Shown here in pieces: positions 16,627 through 25,516 of a DNA stretch of 64,000 nucleotides (within the stretch, counting starts at the first letter, position 1; each line of letters begins with the position of its first letter). Both the position numbers and the translations under genes were made by a program. The notes below the pieces were generated by a model. That model saw only the letters and a list, made by a program, of their open reading frames with translations, was not told where the DNA came from and searched no databases. This DNA is from Bacillus sp. OV166 (GTDB lineage: Bacteria; Bacillota; Bacilli; Bacillales; Cytobacillaceae): assembly GCF_900177675.1 (NCBI RefSeq), contig NZ_FXWM01000001.1, positions 3,419,001-3,483,000 on the forward strand. The letters run 5' to 3'.

Positions 16627-19600
16627 CTGAAAAAGTTTGTAACGATAGCCATTTTAGCTGGTTTAATATTATCCTTGCCATTATCGGCCTTTGCCTACAA
16701 TAACCCCTTAAAATTATCAAATTCATGGACATGGGATACAGGAGTGTTTTATGGAGAAGGAGATCCCTATATTTTAAAACACAACGGTACTTATTATCTT
16801 TATGTGAGTACGGTGGATGATAAGAGTGGTGTAAAAGCTTGGAAGTCAGAAGATTTGGTCAATTGGGAGTATGGTGGCCTAGTGACGGAAGAACCTACAA
16901 CCAAGGCTGCCTATGCCCCTGAGGTTGTATATTGGAATGGTGATTTTTATATGTACACTTCACCTGGGGGAAATGGTCATTATGTGTACAAAAGTTCAAA
17001 TCCATTAGGTCCCTTTGTGAAGCAAACTGGTAACTTAGGCATGGGAATTGATGGTCATGTGTTTATTGATGATGATGGAAAATGGTATTTCTACAGTACG
17101 GGAGATCGAAGAATTGATGCACGTCCAATGACAAATCCCTATACCTTTGGTCAAGTATCAAACACTGGTGCAGAAATGGATGGCTGGACAGAAGGGCCAA
17201 CGATTATTAAAAGAAATAGTAAATATTTTATGACCTATACAGGAAATCATGTATGGAACAAAGCGTATCGTGTTGACTATGCAAGCAGCGATAGTCCGAT
17301 TACTGGTTTTTCTTATGACCTTGCACAAAATCCCATATTGCTAAATACAGAAGGGGAGAATGTAGGATTAGGGCATAATTCAGTCGTTCGGGGGCCAGAT
17401 CTTGACTCTGATTATATGGTGTATCACAGTCATGCGAATCCAGGAAGATATATGAATCTAGATCGAATCGCTTGGAATGGAGATAAGATGCTTGTTCTTG
17501 GTCCAACTACTACAGAACAGCCTAACCCGGATTTACCCGATTTTAGTGAGAGGTTTGCCAAAGCTTCACTTGATGAGAATTGGAAAAATATAAATGGGGG
17601 AAGTTGGACTATTACTTCAGATATGCCTGGGTGGCTTCAACAAACAACAATAAATAATACTAATTCGTTTAAACAATTGACGAAAGCTTCCACTGCCTCA
17701 GACTATACGGCAGAATTTAATATGAAAGCGATTGAACAAGGATCAAAAAATAATCCACAATTGGGTGCTGTTTTCTCTTATAAGGATGAAAACAACTACG
17801 GATTAGCGGTACTAAGTCCTAAGAAAAATCAATTAGAAACTTTCTTTATTGTAAACGGGGTCGAACAAAGCAGCGAAGCAACGGATTTACCAGAGAGCTA
17901 TGATTATTCTAAGCTCCATCAAATTCGAGTAGAAAAGTCTTCCAGCACCTTTAAGATTTTTGTAGATGGAATGCAAAAACAAACTCGTGAAATTGCTGGG
18001 TTAAATGGAGGTCAAATCGGATATACCGCTTTTAATCTACATGCCGCATTTGGCTTTACTGCATTCAGCAATAAAGTTAACGGAAGTAACATTTTTAATG
18101 CTTATAAACCTTTACCAGGAAAGGTAGAAGCAGTTCACTATAATGAAGGCGGTGAAGGGATAGGCTTTCATGATACAACTACTGAAAGTACAAAGGGAAA
18201 ATATAGAGGAGATGCTGTTGATTTTAAAGTGAATTCTGAGGGTGGATATAACGTAAGTTTGAATAAAACCGAATGGCTCAACTACAATGTAAATGTTGCA
18301 GAAGAAGCTGCTTACAATGTTGACCTTAGAGTATCTGCTTCGAGCGATAATGCACAAGTAAAATTAGTGTTAGATGACTCGACTGAATTGACAGGTGTAT
18401 TAAATATTCCAAAAACAGACGATTGTAAAACATTTTCGATTGAGGGAATTGATTTACCAAAAGGTAAGCATACATTAAATTTAGTCGTCGAGGATGGAAC
18501 GTTTGATTTATCGAATATGAATTTCAAAAAAAATAAAGAAGTAAATCAAGTGTCATCAGATTTTAATGATGGAAAGAGTGAAGGCTGGGAGGAAATTGAA
18601 GGATTTTGGACGGTTAAAACAAATAAACCTAGCACCTTTGATGCATACAAACCGATACCAGGCTCAATCGGTGCTGCCTATTATATAACTGGTGGTGAGG
18701 GAGTAGCTTATCATGAAACAACTCCCGAAAATATTGGCGGTGTATTAAGAGGAGATTCTGTAGATATTCGTGATAATCCAAAAGGTGGTACTGCAGTTGG
18801 ATGGAATCAAACAGGAGAATGGTTTAAATACAATGTCTCTATTAAAGAAACAGGTTTATATAATGTTCAATTAAATACAGCAACAACATTTAATGCGGCA
18901 AAAGTTCGTTTATGGCTAGATGATAAAACAGATTTAACGGGTGTGTTGGATGTTCCTAACACGGGTGATTGGAATAATTGGCAGCCAGTTATTAAAAAAG
19001 GAATTACATTGCCGGAGGGCGAGCATACGATTAAGGTAGAGATAGTAGAAGGAGAATTTGATTTTACTAGTCTAGATTTTACTTCTTTTGATATTCATAA
19101 ACCGGTTCCTGGAATCATTGAAGCCGCAGAATACAATCTTGGTGGTGAGGGTGTAGGATACCACGATAACACTGAGGAGGAAAGTGGACAAGAATACCGA
19201 GACGATTCTGTAGATATTCGAGTTAATCCAGAAGGGGGTTACGCAGTTACCTCCAACCAAACAGGAGAATGGCTGGCATATGACGTTAACATTGAAGAAG
19301 AGGGCACATATGGTTTAGATATTCTTACATCTGCAACTAGAGATGGAGGAAAAGTAAAGCTCCTTTTAGATGATAAGATCGATTTAACAGGAGAAATGAC
19401 CATACCAAATACAGGAGATTGGAATAGTTGGCAAAACATTTCATTAAAGGACATTTTATTACCAGCTGGAAAACACACATTAAAGCTAGTAACCCTACAG
19501 GGAGAATTTGATATTTCCAGATTAACACTCCACAGATTTGATAATCATAAGAAGCTTCCAGGAAAAATAATGGCGGTTGACTATATTACTGGTGGAGAAG

Positions 19601-20751
19601 GTATTGGTTATCATGATAATTCTCCTGATAACATTGGTGGTAAATATAGGAGAGATTCTGTAGATATCCGCGTTAATCCAGAGGGCGGTTATAATGTTGG
19701 CTGGAATCAAGCAGGAGAATGGTTAAAATACAATGTCGATATTGAAAAAGAGGACAATTATCAAGTAGATATACGAGTTGCAACAGATCTAGAGGGAAGT
19801 CAAATTAGGCTTTGGCTTGATGATACTGTCGATTTAACAGGTATCATAGATGTGCCAAAAACAGGGGGCTGGGATAACTGGGAAAGTGTTATTAAAGAAG
19901 ATATTTCTTTACCAGCTGGAAAACATACTATTAAGGCAGAAATGGTAAAAGGAGAATTTGACTTTAGAAGTATTAATTTTACATCAGATAAAGGCGAAGA
20001 ACCAACAGCACCTGAAGGGGAATATAGTACAGCACCTGGTACCTTTGCGAAATCGGTAATCGGAGACAGTAAGTGGAAGGATTATACGGTTGAAGCAGAT
20101 ATTAATATTGGAGCTGGGACAGGTGACGGTGGTTTAATTTTTAGAGTAAATAATCCAGCCAATGGTATTGAACTTGGTCAAAATAATCCAAATTTCATGC
20201 AAGGTTATGTAGCTTATATCAATAAGGATGGTGTTCATTTAGGGAAATTTAATTATAATTGGACATACTTAAAAGGTGCAGAAATCGATGACCCCTTAAA
20301 TACATGGCAGCATATGAAAGTTGTTGCAAAAGGAACCAATATAAAGATATTTGTTGGAGATATGGAAACTCCTAAAATAGATTATACTGACAACAGCAGC
20401 ACAGCATTTACACAAGGAAAAGTAGGATTTAGATCAAACCATAATTACACGAGGTTTGATAATTTTGAACTGAATCCTATAGAGACAACTCATTCATCAA
20501 TTATGAACTATCTTGATAAGATGACAAAATCTGGTGATGTTGTTAAAAGTGAATATAATAAGTTAATAAATAAGCTAGAGCAGTCAAAGCATCATTTAGA
20601 TAAAGGTAGATTTGAACAATCCATGAAACAACTTAATGATTTCCGAGTGTTTCTGGAAAAGGGGAGTAATTTATCAGAGGATGTAAAGCAAGTACTTGAG
20701 GCAGACTCTTTAAGACTATTAAAAAAAATAGATGATAAAATTAATGAATGA
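16627..20751 (+). CDS. Secreted GH43-type enzyme with four CBM6-like repeats, LamG-like domains and FIMAH-like C-terminus
   Basis: A 1374-residue protein. The best start is CTG 16627: AAAGGAGGAG lies six bases upstream, and starting there creates a normal signal peptide ([22 protein letters not shown]). The next start (TTG 16675) would cut the signal. GH43 five-blade propeller motifs follow: EGDPYIL (base Asp), APEVVYWNGDFYMYTS, IDGHVFIDDDGKWYFYSTGD and TEGPTIIKRNSKYFMTY (acid Glu). A concanavalin-like domain lies at about 295-485. Four CBM6-like repeats, each opening with a PG-x9-GGEG-x2-(F/Y)H pattern, start at about 490, 671, 820 and 971. A second concanavalin-like domain (about 1115-1285) and a helical FIMAH-like C-terminus (about 1295-1370) complete it. 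It likely attacks arabinan or arabinoxylan outside the cell, feeding the ABC importer upstream. Confidence 0.85.
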   Translation: MKKFVTIAILAGLILSLPLSAFAYNNPLKLSNSWTWDTGVFYGEGDPYILKHNGTYYLYVSTVDDKSGVKAWKSEDLVNWEYGGLVTEEPTTKAAYAPEVVYWNGDFYMYTSPGGNGHYVYKSSNPLGPFVKQTGNLGMGIDGHVFIDDDGKWYFYSTGDRRIDARPMTNPYTFGQVSNTGAEMDGWTEGPTIIKRNSKYFMTYTGNHVWNKAYRVDYASSDSPITGFSYDLAQNPILLNTEGENVGLGHNSVVRGPDLDSDYMVYHSHANPGRYMNLDRIAWNGDKMLVLGPTTTEQPNPDLPDFSERFAKASLDENWKNINGGSWTITSDMPGWLQQTTINNTNSFKQLTKASTASDYTAEFNMKAIEQGSKNNPQLGAVFSYKDENNYGLAVLSPKKNQLETFFIVNGVEQSSEATDLPESYDYSKLHQIRVEKSSSTFKIFVDGMQKQTREIAGLNGGQIGYTAFNLHAAFGFTAFSNKVNGSNIFNAYKPLPGKVEAVHYNEGGEGIGFHDTTTESTKGKYRGDAVDFKVNSEGGYNVSLNKTEWLNYNVNVAEEAAYNVDLRVSASSDNAQVKLVLDDSTELTGVLNIPKTDDCKTFSIEGIDLPKGKHTLNLVVEDGTFDLSNMNFKKNKEVNQVSSDFNDGKSEGWEEIEGFWTVKTNKPSTFDAYKPIPGSIGAAYYITGGEGVAYHETTPENIGGVLRGDSVDIRDNPKGGTAVGWNQTGEWFKYNVSIKETGLYNVQLNTATTFNAAKVRLWLDDKTDLTGVLDVPNTGDWNNWQPVIKKGITLPEGEHTIKVEIVEGEFDFTSLDFTSFDIHKPVPGIIEAAEYNLGGEGVGYHDNTEEESGQEYRDDSVDIRVNPEGGYAVTSNQTGEWLAYDVNIEEEGTYGLDILTSATRDGGKVKLLLDDKIDLTGEMTIPNTGDWNSWQNISLKDILLPAGKHTLKLVTLQGEFDISRLTLHRFDNHKKLPGKIMAVDYITGGEGIGYHDNSPDNIGGKYRRDSVDIRVNPEGGYNVGWNQAGEWLKYNVDIEKEDNYQVDIRVATDLEGSQIRLWLDDTVDLTGIIDVPKTGGWDNWESVIKEDISLPAGKHTIKAEMVKGEFDFRSINFTSDKGEEPTAPEGEYSTAPGTFAKSVIGDSKWKDYTVEADINIGAGTGDGGLIFRVNNPANGIELGQNNPNFMQGYVAYINKDGVHLGKFNYNWTYLKGAEIDDPLNTWQHMKVVAKGTNIKIFVGDMETPKIDYTDNSSTAFTQGKVGFRSNHNYTRFDNFELNPIETTHSSIMNYLDKMTKSGDVVKSEYNKLINKLEQSKHHLDKGRFEQSMKQLNDFRVFLEKGSNLSEDVKQVLEADSLRLLKKIDDKINE

Positions 20752-20834
20752 TTAGGAGCTAAATCAGCAAATAGTTTATCAATATTTTTCATAAAAATCT
20801 AAATTCTTCATGATATACTTCAAAAGGGCATGCC

Positions 20835-20873
20835 GAAAAACCTTCCATTTTCTCCTTATTGGAAGGTTTTTCA
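20835..20873 (+). terminator. Terminator after the GH43 gene
   Basis: Perfect 13-base arms GAAAAACCTTCCA / TGGAAGGTTTTTC. The A- and T-rich outer parts of the stem would let it work in both directions. Confidence 0.85.
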
Positions 20874-20875
20874 GC

Positions 20876-21220
20876 ATTTAGTCTGATTTAGGTTCAATAA
20901 TTGGTTGAGGGATGCAGATGCAACTTCTTGACTGAGCCAAACACATAACGACACAAGGTCTGGAGGGTGTTAAGCGCAATTCGGCCAGACAATCGATTCA
21001 ATAATGTCCAATTAAAATGTTAATATTCTCCAATTCTCTGATTCTGGGATTTTGTTATGATGAAAGCGCAAACAAAACAAAAAAGCACGAACGACCACAT
21101 GAATGTCGATGAACGATTTCCCTGTCTGTAGGCCAATTAGGGTGTATATTCGGAATACAAAAAAACAGCTCAAGGCTAACGGATTACATTCCGTTTTGTG
21201 TCTTGAGCGAAGCGAAAGGA
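20876..21220. other. Intergenic stretch with no supported gene
   Basis: About 345 bp of mixed composition between the GH43 terminator and the Gfo/Idh gene. Minus-strand frames give up to 96 codons (e.g. LQTGKSFIDIHVVVRAFLF) without a ribosome binding site or a family I recognise. Another minus frame reads LLNRLSGRIALNTLQTL. This may be the decayed edge of an inserted element, but I cannot show terminal repeats. Confidence 0.3.
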
Positions 21221-21232
21221 ATGGATATAACC

Positions 21233-22249
21233 ATGGAAAGTAAAATAAAGTGGGGATTAATGGGGTCAGGGAGCATTGTAGACAAATGGATTTGTGGTGC
21301 AAAACAGTTGAATGATATGGAAATTGTGGCTATATCCTCTAGAACAATAGAAAGTGCGCAGAAGATGGCCCAAAAGCACAATATTTCCTTGGCATTAGAG
21401 TATGAAGCTTTGGTAAAGAGAACGGATATTGATGTCGTCTACATTCCAGTACCACATACAGCACACAAAGAATTGGCAATCATGGCAATGGAGCATGGAA
21501 AATCAGTATTGGTAGAAAAACCGGCATGTGTCAATGAAAACGAACTGATTGAAGTGTTGGAATGTGCTAAGAAGAACAATGTATTCTTCATGGAGGGCAT
21601 GTGGACAAGATTTTTTCCAATAATGAATAAGATAAAGTCACTCTTCAATGATGATGGCATCGGTGAAGTAAGAGCCATGAATATGGCATTTTCTTTCAGA
21701 TTACCGGTTGAACTCCGTGATCAACGATGGATGAATCCGGAGCTTGCTGGTGGCGGTCTTCTCGATGCAGGTGTATATAATCTTCATTTTGCTGAAGAAA
21801 TATTAGGGAAATATCCAGTTGCACATACAGGATACGCAACTATTGATTCTGATGAATACCATATTCAAGTCGATGAGCAAGCAAGTTACATTGCCAAGTA
21901 TGACAAAGGTGAACTTGTCGTCATGAGTAGCGGTGTGAGAACGGATATGCTTGATGGTGCAATGATCTATGGTACTCAAGGCTATATTGAAGTGCCATCC
22001 TTTTGGAAACCTACCTTAATTAATGTGATGAAGGATGGTAAGATCACTACTTATGAAGAAAATATACCACAAAAGGTCGAAGGCATTAATGATGAAGGAT
22101 TTCAATATGAGATTGCACATGTGAATGAATGTATAAGGAAGAATCTGAAAGAATCGCCAATCATGACATGGAAACAAAGCTTATCCATTATCAGGCAGTG
22201 TGATGAATTACGACGTCAATGGGGGCTTAAATATCCTTTTGAAGACTAA
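21233..22249 (+). CDS. Gfo/Idh/MocA family oxidoreductase
   Basis: A 338-residue protein with an N-terminal Rossmann fold (KIKWGLMGSGSIVDKWICG), DVVYIPVPHTAHKELAIMAM and the catalytic-lysine motif GKSVLVEKPACVNENE. The second half has the usual beta-sheet dimer domain (GGGLLDAGVYNLHFAEEILG). The frame can open at TTG 21203 or ATG 21221; I prefer ATG 21233 because the others would sit on or directly after the AAAGGA site. Members are NAD(P)-dependent dehydrogenases of sugars, inositols or related polyols. It follows the glycan locus, but a terminator and 480 bp separate them, so a link is only possible. Confidence 0.85.
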   Translation: MESKIKWGLMGSGSIVDKWICGAKQLNDMEIVAISSRTIESAQKMAQKHNISLALEYEALVKRTDIDVVYIPVPHTAHKELAIMAMEHGKSVLVEKPACVNENELIEVLECAKKNNVFFMEGMWTRFFPIMNKIKSLFNDDGIGEVRAMNMAFSFRLPVELRDQRWMNPELAGGGLLDAGVYNLHFAEEILGKYPVAHTGYATIDSDEYHIQVDEQASYIAKYDKGELVVMSSGVRTDMLDGAMIYGTQGYIEVPSFWKPTLINVMKDGKITTYEENIPQKVEGINDEGFQYEIAHVNECIRKNLKESPIMTWKQSLSIIRQCDELRRQWGLKYPFED

Positions 22250-22378
22250 TGAACGAAGTGATTCTTACATAAATGGAAGGAGAGAAAAAGACAAGGAGGT
22301 TATTTTTGAGAATGTTTAAGGGATGGGTCTCATGAATGTCAGAGATCAAACCGTAAAAAATTTTTGAGGAGGCGGAAT

Positions 22379-23395
22379 ATGAAGGCGTTATTTATTGGAG
22401 GAACTGGAACGATTAGCTCTGCTATCACGAGGTTGTTGTTGGAACAAGGTTGCGAGCTGTATCTCCTGAATAGGGGCACCCGTAATGAGGGCTTGCCGGC
22501 CAACGTAAACATTCTTCAAGCGGATATTAACGACGAGGAGCATGTATCGCAGCTGATCCAAAATCTGAACTTCGATGTCGTTGCGGATTTCATTGCTTTT
22601 CATCCTGCACAGCTGGAAAGAGACTACCGCTTGTTTCAAGGAAAAACAAAGCAGTTTATGTTTATCAGCTCCGCTTCCGCCTACCATAAGCCACTAGCTG
22701 ACTATCGGATTACCGAAAGCACGCCGTTATCCAATCCCTATTGGGAATATTCGAGAAACAAGATCGCTTGTGAAGAATATTTGATGAAGCAATACCGGAA
22801 CAACGGCTTTCCCATTACGATCGTGAGGCCCAGCCACACCTATGACGAACGTTCCATACCGCTGGGTGTTCACGGAAAGAATGGAACTTGGCAGGTTGTC
22901 AGACGCATGTTGGACAACCAACCCGTCATCATTCACGGAGACGGAACATCCCTCTGGACGATGACGCACAACAGCGATTTTGCAAAGTGTTTTATCGGGT
23001 TAATGGACAATATGCATGCCATCGGGGAATCCGTCAATATTACATCCGACGAAACTTTGACCTGGAATCAAATCTACGCGGCGATAGCCGATGCGCTCGG
23101 GGTCGAACTCCGTGCGGTTCATGTTTCATCGGAGTTTTTGGCTGCGTGCAGTACAGAGGATTATAGAGGCGCCTTGATAGGGGATAAGGCGAATTCCGTT
23201 GTATTCGATAACTCCAAGCTTAAGAGGCTGGTGCCCAATTTTGTCGCAACGACCCGCTTTGACCAAGGGATTAAGCAAACGTTGAAGTACGTATTGGAGC
23301 ATCCCGAGTTTCAGAAAGAAGACAAGGAATTCGATATGTGGTGCGATAAGGTGATTCTAGCGCTTGAAAGAGCAGCAGCATCCGTTAGGGAATAG
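22379..23395 (+). CDS. NAD-dependent epimerase/dehydratase (extended SDR) family protein
   Basis: A 338-residue protein with ATG 22379 six bases after GAGGAGG. The cofactor motif MKALFIGGTGTISSAITRLL, the acidic strand end LNRG and the strings DVVADFIAF and FMFISSASAYHK are typical of extended SDRs such as isoflavone-reductase/chloroplast-RNA-binding-like members. The active-site Tyr-x3-Lys (YSRNK) follows at about residue 125. Base composition is clearly richer in G+C than the flanks and stays so through 24434, which suggests acquisition from a higher-GC Firmicute such as Paenibacillus. The substrate is unknown. Confidence 0.8.
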   Translation: MKALFIGGTGTISSAITRLLLEQGCELYLLNRGTRNEGLPANVNILQADINDEEHVSQLIQNLNFDVVADFIAFHPAQLERDYRLFQGKTKQFMFISSASAYHKPLADYRITESTPLSNPYWEYSRNKIACEEYLMKQYRNNGFPITIVRPSHTYDERSIPLGVHGKNGTWQVVRRMLDNQPVIIHGDGTSLWTMTHNSDFAKCFIGLMDNMHAIGESVNITSDETLTWNQIYAAIADALGVELRAVHVSSEFLAACSTEDYRGALIGDKANSVVFDNSKLKRLVPNFVATTRFDQGIKQTLKYVLEHPEFQKEDKEFDMWCDKVILALERAAASVRE

Positions 23396-23586
23396 CCGGT
23401 GCCGTAACTTAGACGTTTCGATTTGCATTTTTACAAGTCCAAGAGCTTTGTTGTCCCATAACGTTTGCTCAACGAAAGCAGATTGGTACGCTTCCACGAC
23501 AGACAGAACTCCTGCGGCTATGCAGGCTTTAATACGGTCACCCCTCGATATTCAAAGAAATTTCTTTTATCGAAAGGATGATAAAG

Positions 23587-23733
23587 ATGGCAGAACTGCA
23601 GAGCACTAATGTCATTACGCATATCGGAATTCTGGTCCATGATATCGAGAAGGTGAGCCAGGCGTACACGGAATTTTTTGGCTTTGAGAAGCCGCATATC
23701 ATCATTACCGATGGCATAATAAAGGAGGATTAA
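23587..23733 (+). pseudogene. Truncated VOC (glyoxalase-fold) family gene
   Basis: A 48-codon frame reads VITHIGILVHDIEKVSQAY and then TEFFGFEKPHIIITDG, the first beta-alpha-beta-beta unit of a VOC-superfamily protein. It then stops at TAA 23731 where about 90 more residues are expected. It has an ATG after GAAAGGATGATAAAG and is followed within 3 bp by the next gene, whose AAAGGAGG site overlaps its last codons. An internal deletion is the likely cause. The 190 bp before it (23396-23586) hold no recognisable gene. Confidence 0.65.
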
Positions 23734-23735
23734 CT

Positions 23736-24434
23736 ATGAATCTGCTAATTTCAGGCGCGAGCCGCGGATTGGGCTATGAAATGACGGCCGAAGCGCTGAG
23801 GCGCGGTCATACCGTGATTGCCGGCGTTCGCAGGCAAGGAGCGAGCAACGGCAAACTGGTCGAGCTTGCCGATAAGCACGGAGTTCGTCTGATTGTGGCC
23901 GACCTGGACGTAACGGACGAAGCGTGCATCGCTGCGCTTGCCTCTCAGTTGAAGGATGAAGGCAGGGAGCTTGGCGCGATCGTGAACAATGCGGCGATCC
24001 TTACGGCGCGCAACACCCCTATCGAGAAACTGGATATGGACGAAGTCATCAAGTCGTTCGATACGAATTTGTACGGTCCGCTGCGTGTTGTCAAGCATTT
24101 TTTGCAGCTGCTGACGGAGCATGACGCATCGGTCATCAACATTTCCTCGGAAGCGGGGAGCATCAGCAACGCCTATCCAGACGATTACCCATACTCGATC
24201 TCGAAGACGGCGCTGAATATGTTCAGCCAACAACTACAGGTTTACGTTAAAAACCGGGGAATTCAGGTGCTCAGCATTCATCCCGGTTGGATGAAGACGG
24301 ATATGGGCGGAGAGAACGCGCCATCTGATCCCCGCGAAGCCGCAAGCGGCATCCTGGATCTGATCGAACGCAAAGTGATGCCCAAGACAAGGTTCCAATT
24401 CGTCGATCATACCGGCAAGGAGATGCCGATCTAA
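23736..24434 (+). CDS. Short-chain dehydrogenase/reductase
   Basis: A 232-residue classical SDR. It has the cofactor motif MNLLISGASRGLGYEM, DLDVTDEACI, the NNAA motif (GAIVNNAAIL), the catalytic Ser in VINISSEAGS and the Tyr-x3-Lys in YSISKTALN, so the active site is complete. The PGWMKTDMGG segment matches the CsgA/YueD-like carbonyl reductase subgroup. It is GC-rich like the gene at 22379, with long antisense open frames caused by that composition. A terminator ends the block. Confidence 0.85.
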   Translation: MNLLISGASRGLGYEMTAEALRRGHTVIAGVRRQGASNGKLVELADKHGVRLIVADLDVTDEACIAALASQLKDEGRELGAIVNNAAILTARNTPIEKLDMDEVIKSFDTNLYGPLRVVKHFLQLLTEHDASVINISSEAGSISNAYPDDYPYSISKTALNMFSQQLQVYVKNRGIQVLSIHPGWMKTDMGGENAPSDPREAASGILDLIERKVMPKTRFQFVDHTGKEMPI

Positions 24435-24461
24435 GAGGATACGAACTAGAAGGACAACACT

Positions 24462-24498
24462 AAGCCAGATATGCCGAAGCATATCTGGCTTTTTCTTT
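24462..24498 (+). terminator. Terminator closing the GC-rich block
   Basis: Perfect stem AAGCCAGATATGC / GCATATCTGGCTT around CGAA, followed by TTTCTTTTC. Confidence 0.9.
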
Positions 24499-24630
24499 TC
24501 CACAATAAAAAATATAGCCCTTCCGCTCAAATTAAATATTTGTAACTGTCATGGTTTTGGATGATAATCTTAGATGGTGAATGCCTCATTTTATTTTATC
24601 AATATAAAACTAAAGAAAGGATGGGGAGTA

Positions 24631-25005
24631 ATGAACAAATTTACTAGTTTAATTATTAGCCTCATTTTAATTTTGATAACAGGCTGCAGTTCCAATAATT
24701 TTGAAATCAAGCTAGTTACTCCCAAATCATTTACACCCGATCAATCTACTCCTATTCAAATGAAGATTTTCGATCGAGAAGGTAAACCAGTAAAAGGTGC
24801 GAAGGTTAGCGCAGATTTGGATATGCAAGGGATGAGTCATGGAGATATTTCTATGAAAATGCAGGAAACAGGAAATGGTGTGTATGTTGGACAAGCTACA
24901 TTTGAAATGGAAGGCGATTATACGGCTACCATTAAAATAGATGCCAACGGAGAAAAATGGTTGGGCGAAAAAAGATTCTCGATTGTTTACAATGTGGCAC
25001 AATAG
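24631..25005 (+). CDS. YtkA-like domain lipoprotein
   Basis: A 124-residue lipoprotein. ATG 24631 follows AAAGGATGGGGAGTA. The signal is MNKFTSLIISLILILITGC with the lipobox cysteine. The mature part has the YtkA-like beta-sandwich pattern (QSTPIQMKIFDREGKPVKGA, then MSHGDISMKMQETGNGVYVG and GDYTATIKI). Such proteins are predicted to sit on the outer membrane face near copper or cytochrome assembly systems, but no partner is here. Its last codons (FSIVYN-AQ-stop) and downstream sequence are duplicated at 30173-30280, on the far side of the mcrBC island. Confidence 0.8.
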   Translation: MNKFTSLIISLILILITGCSSNNFEIKLVTPKSFTPDQSTPIQMKIFDREGKPVKGAKVSADLDMQGMSHGDISMKMQETGNGVYVGQATFEMEGDYTATIKIDANGEKWLGEKRFSIVYNVAQ

Positions 25006-25071
25006 TACCCAATTTACGAATTCGAAATGATCAGGTGTCAGACATCTTTAAACTATAATAAAATCTTTTCA
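24968..25071 (+). repeat. Left border repeat of the McrBC/UDG island, part 1
   Basis: This segment covers the last codons of the YtkA-like gene and about 70 bp downstream. It recurs with few changes at 30173-30280 (shared landmarks: GATTGTTTACAAT, GGCACAATAGTACCCAATTT, ACGAATTCGAAATGAT, GGTGTCAG-CA, AATAAAATCT-TTCA). Both copies have the same orientation. Confidence 0.85.
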
Positions 25072-25106
25072 TGTTTATACTTTAATGATATTAGAGAATA
25101 GGATTT

Positions 25107-25117
25107 CTCAAGGGTGG
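25107..25117 (+). promoter_or_regulatory. 5' UTR element complementary to the toxin 3' UTR
   Basis: CTCAAGGGTGG is an exact reverse complement of CCACCCTTGAG at 25235-25245, just after the toxin stop codon. Long-range 5'-3' pairing of this kind holds many type I toxin mRNAs in a translation-inert state. The downstream strand can alternatively pair with GGGTGGATT at 25257. Confidence 0.5.
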
Positions 25118-25152
25118 TCGGCACACTCCCAATAGAAAGGGGGTGATGCTGA

Positions 25153-25233
25153 ATGACAGTTTTTGAAGCTTTAATGATTACGATTGCTTTTGCCAGTTTA
25201 ATCGTAGCCGTACTGTCATTTAAACAAAAATAA
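25153..25233 (+). CDS. Putative holin-like type I toxin, 26 residues
   Basis: ATG 25153 lies after AAAGGGGGTGATGCTGA, a strong ribosome binding site. The peptide is MTVFEALMITIAFASLIVAV followed by LSFKQK: a short acidic start, one TM helix and a basic tail. This is the pattern of the putative holin-like toxin family (Hol_Tox) of Bacillus, related in style to TxpA/BsrG type I toxins that damage the membrane when unrepressed. The mRNA can fold end to end and is followed by two hairpins. An antisense antitoxin RNA should overlap the 3' end on the minus strand, but I cannot fix its promoter. A second copy is at 45290-45370. Confidence 0.75.
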   Translation: MTVFEALMITIAFASLIVAVLSFKQK

Positions 25234-25265
25234 TCCACCCTTGAGTTTAGAGGCTCGGGTGGATT
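25232..25265. terminator. Hairpin after the toxin, probable bidirectional terminator
   Basis: Nine-base arms AATCCACCC / GGGTGGATT. On the minus strand it is followed by ATTTTTGTTT, so it could end an antisense RNA; on the plus strand it is followed by ACTCACTT. The left arm also pairs with the toxin 5' UTR. Confidence 0.6.
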
Positions 25266-25293
25266 ACTCACTTCATAGTTGATCCCTTTTGAG

Positions 25294-25346
25294 GGAACCG
25301 TCTATTGCTGGACCGGACATGTTACTGCATGTTCGGTCTTTTTTAA
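25294..25346 (+). repeat. Left border repeat, part 2, containing a terminator
   Basis: GGAACCGTCTATTGCTGG followed by the stem GACCGGACATG / CATGTTCGGTC and TTTTTTAA. It matches 30298-30348 on the other side of the island (GGAACCGTCT, ACCGGACATG, GCATGT-CGGT/CCGTT, CTTTTTTA). A further stem CCATGATA / TATCATGG with a T-rich tail lies at 25465-25500. Confidence 0.75.
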
Positions 25347-25516
25347 TTTATTCAATAATTGGTTTTATTATAACCTATACCATTACTATCTCCAAATTTT
25401 TCAAAAGATTAGGTTCACACATTTTCTTCTTTGTGAAAATTTAATAAATATTTTACAGTATTACCCATGATACCATACTTATCATGGTTTCTTTTCTCTT
25501 AATTATAGTGAAACTT

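Noticed and set aside
20930..21200. Possible transposase remnant on the minus strand
   Set aside because: Fragments such as LSGRIALNTLQTL look protein-like, but no DDE motif, terminal inverted repeats or target duplications are visible.
23751..24233. 160-codon minus-strand open frame inside the SDR gene
   Set aside because: It is antisense to a complete SDR with an intact active site and is a by-product of high GC content in that block.
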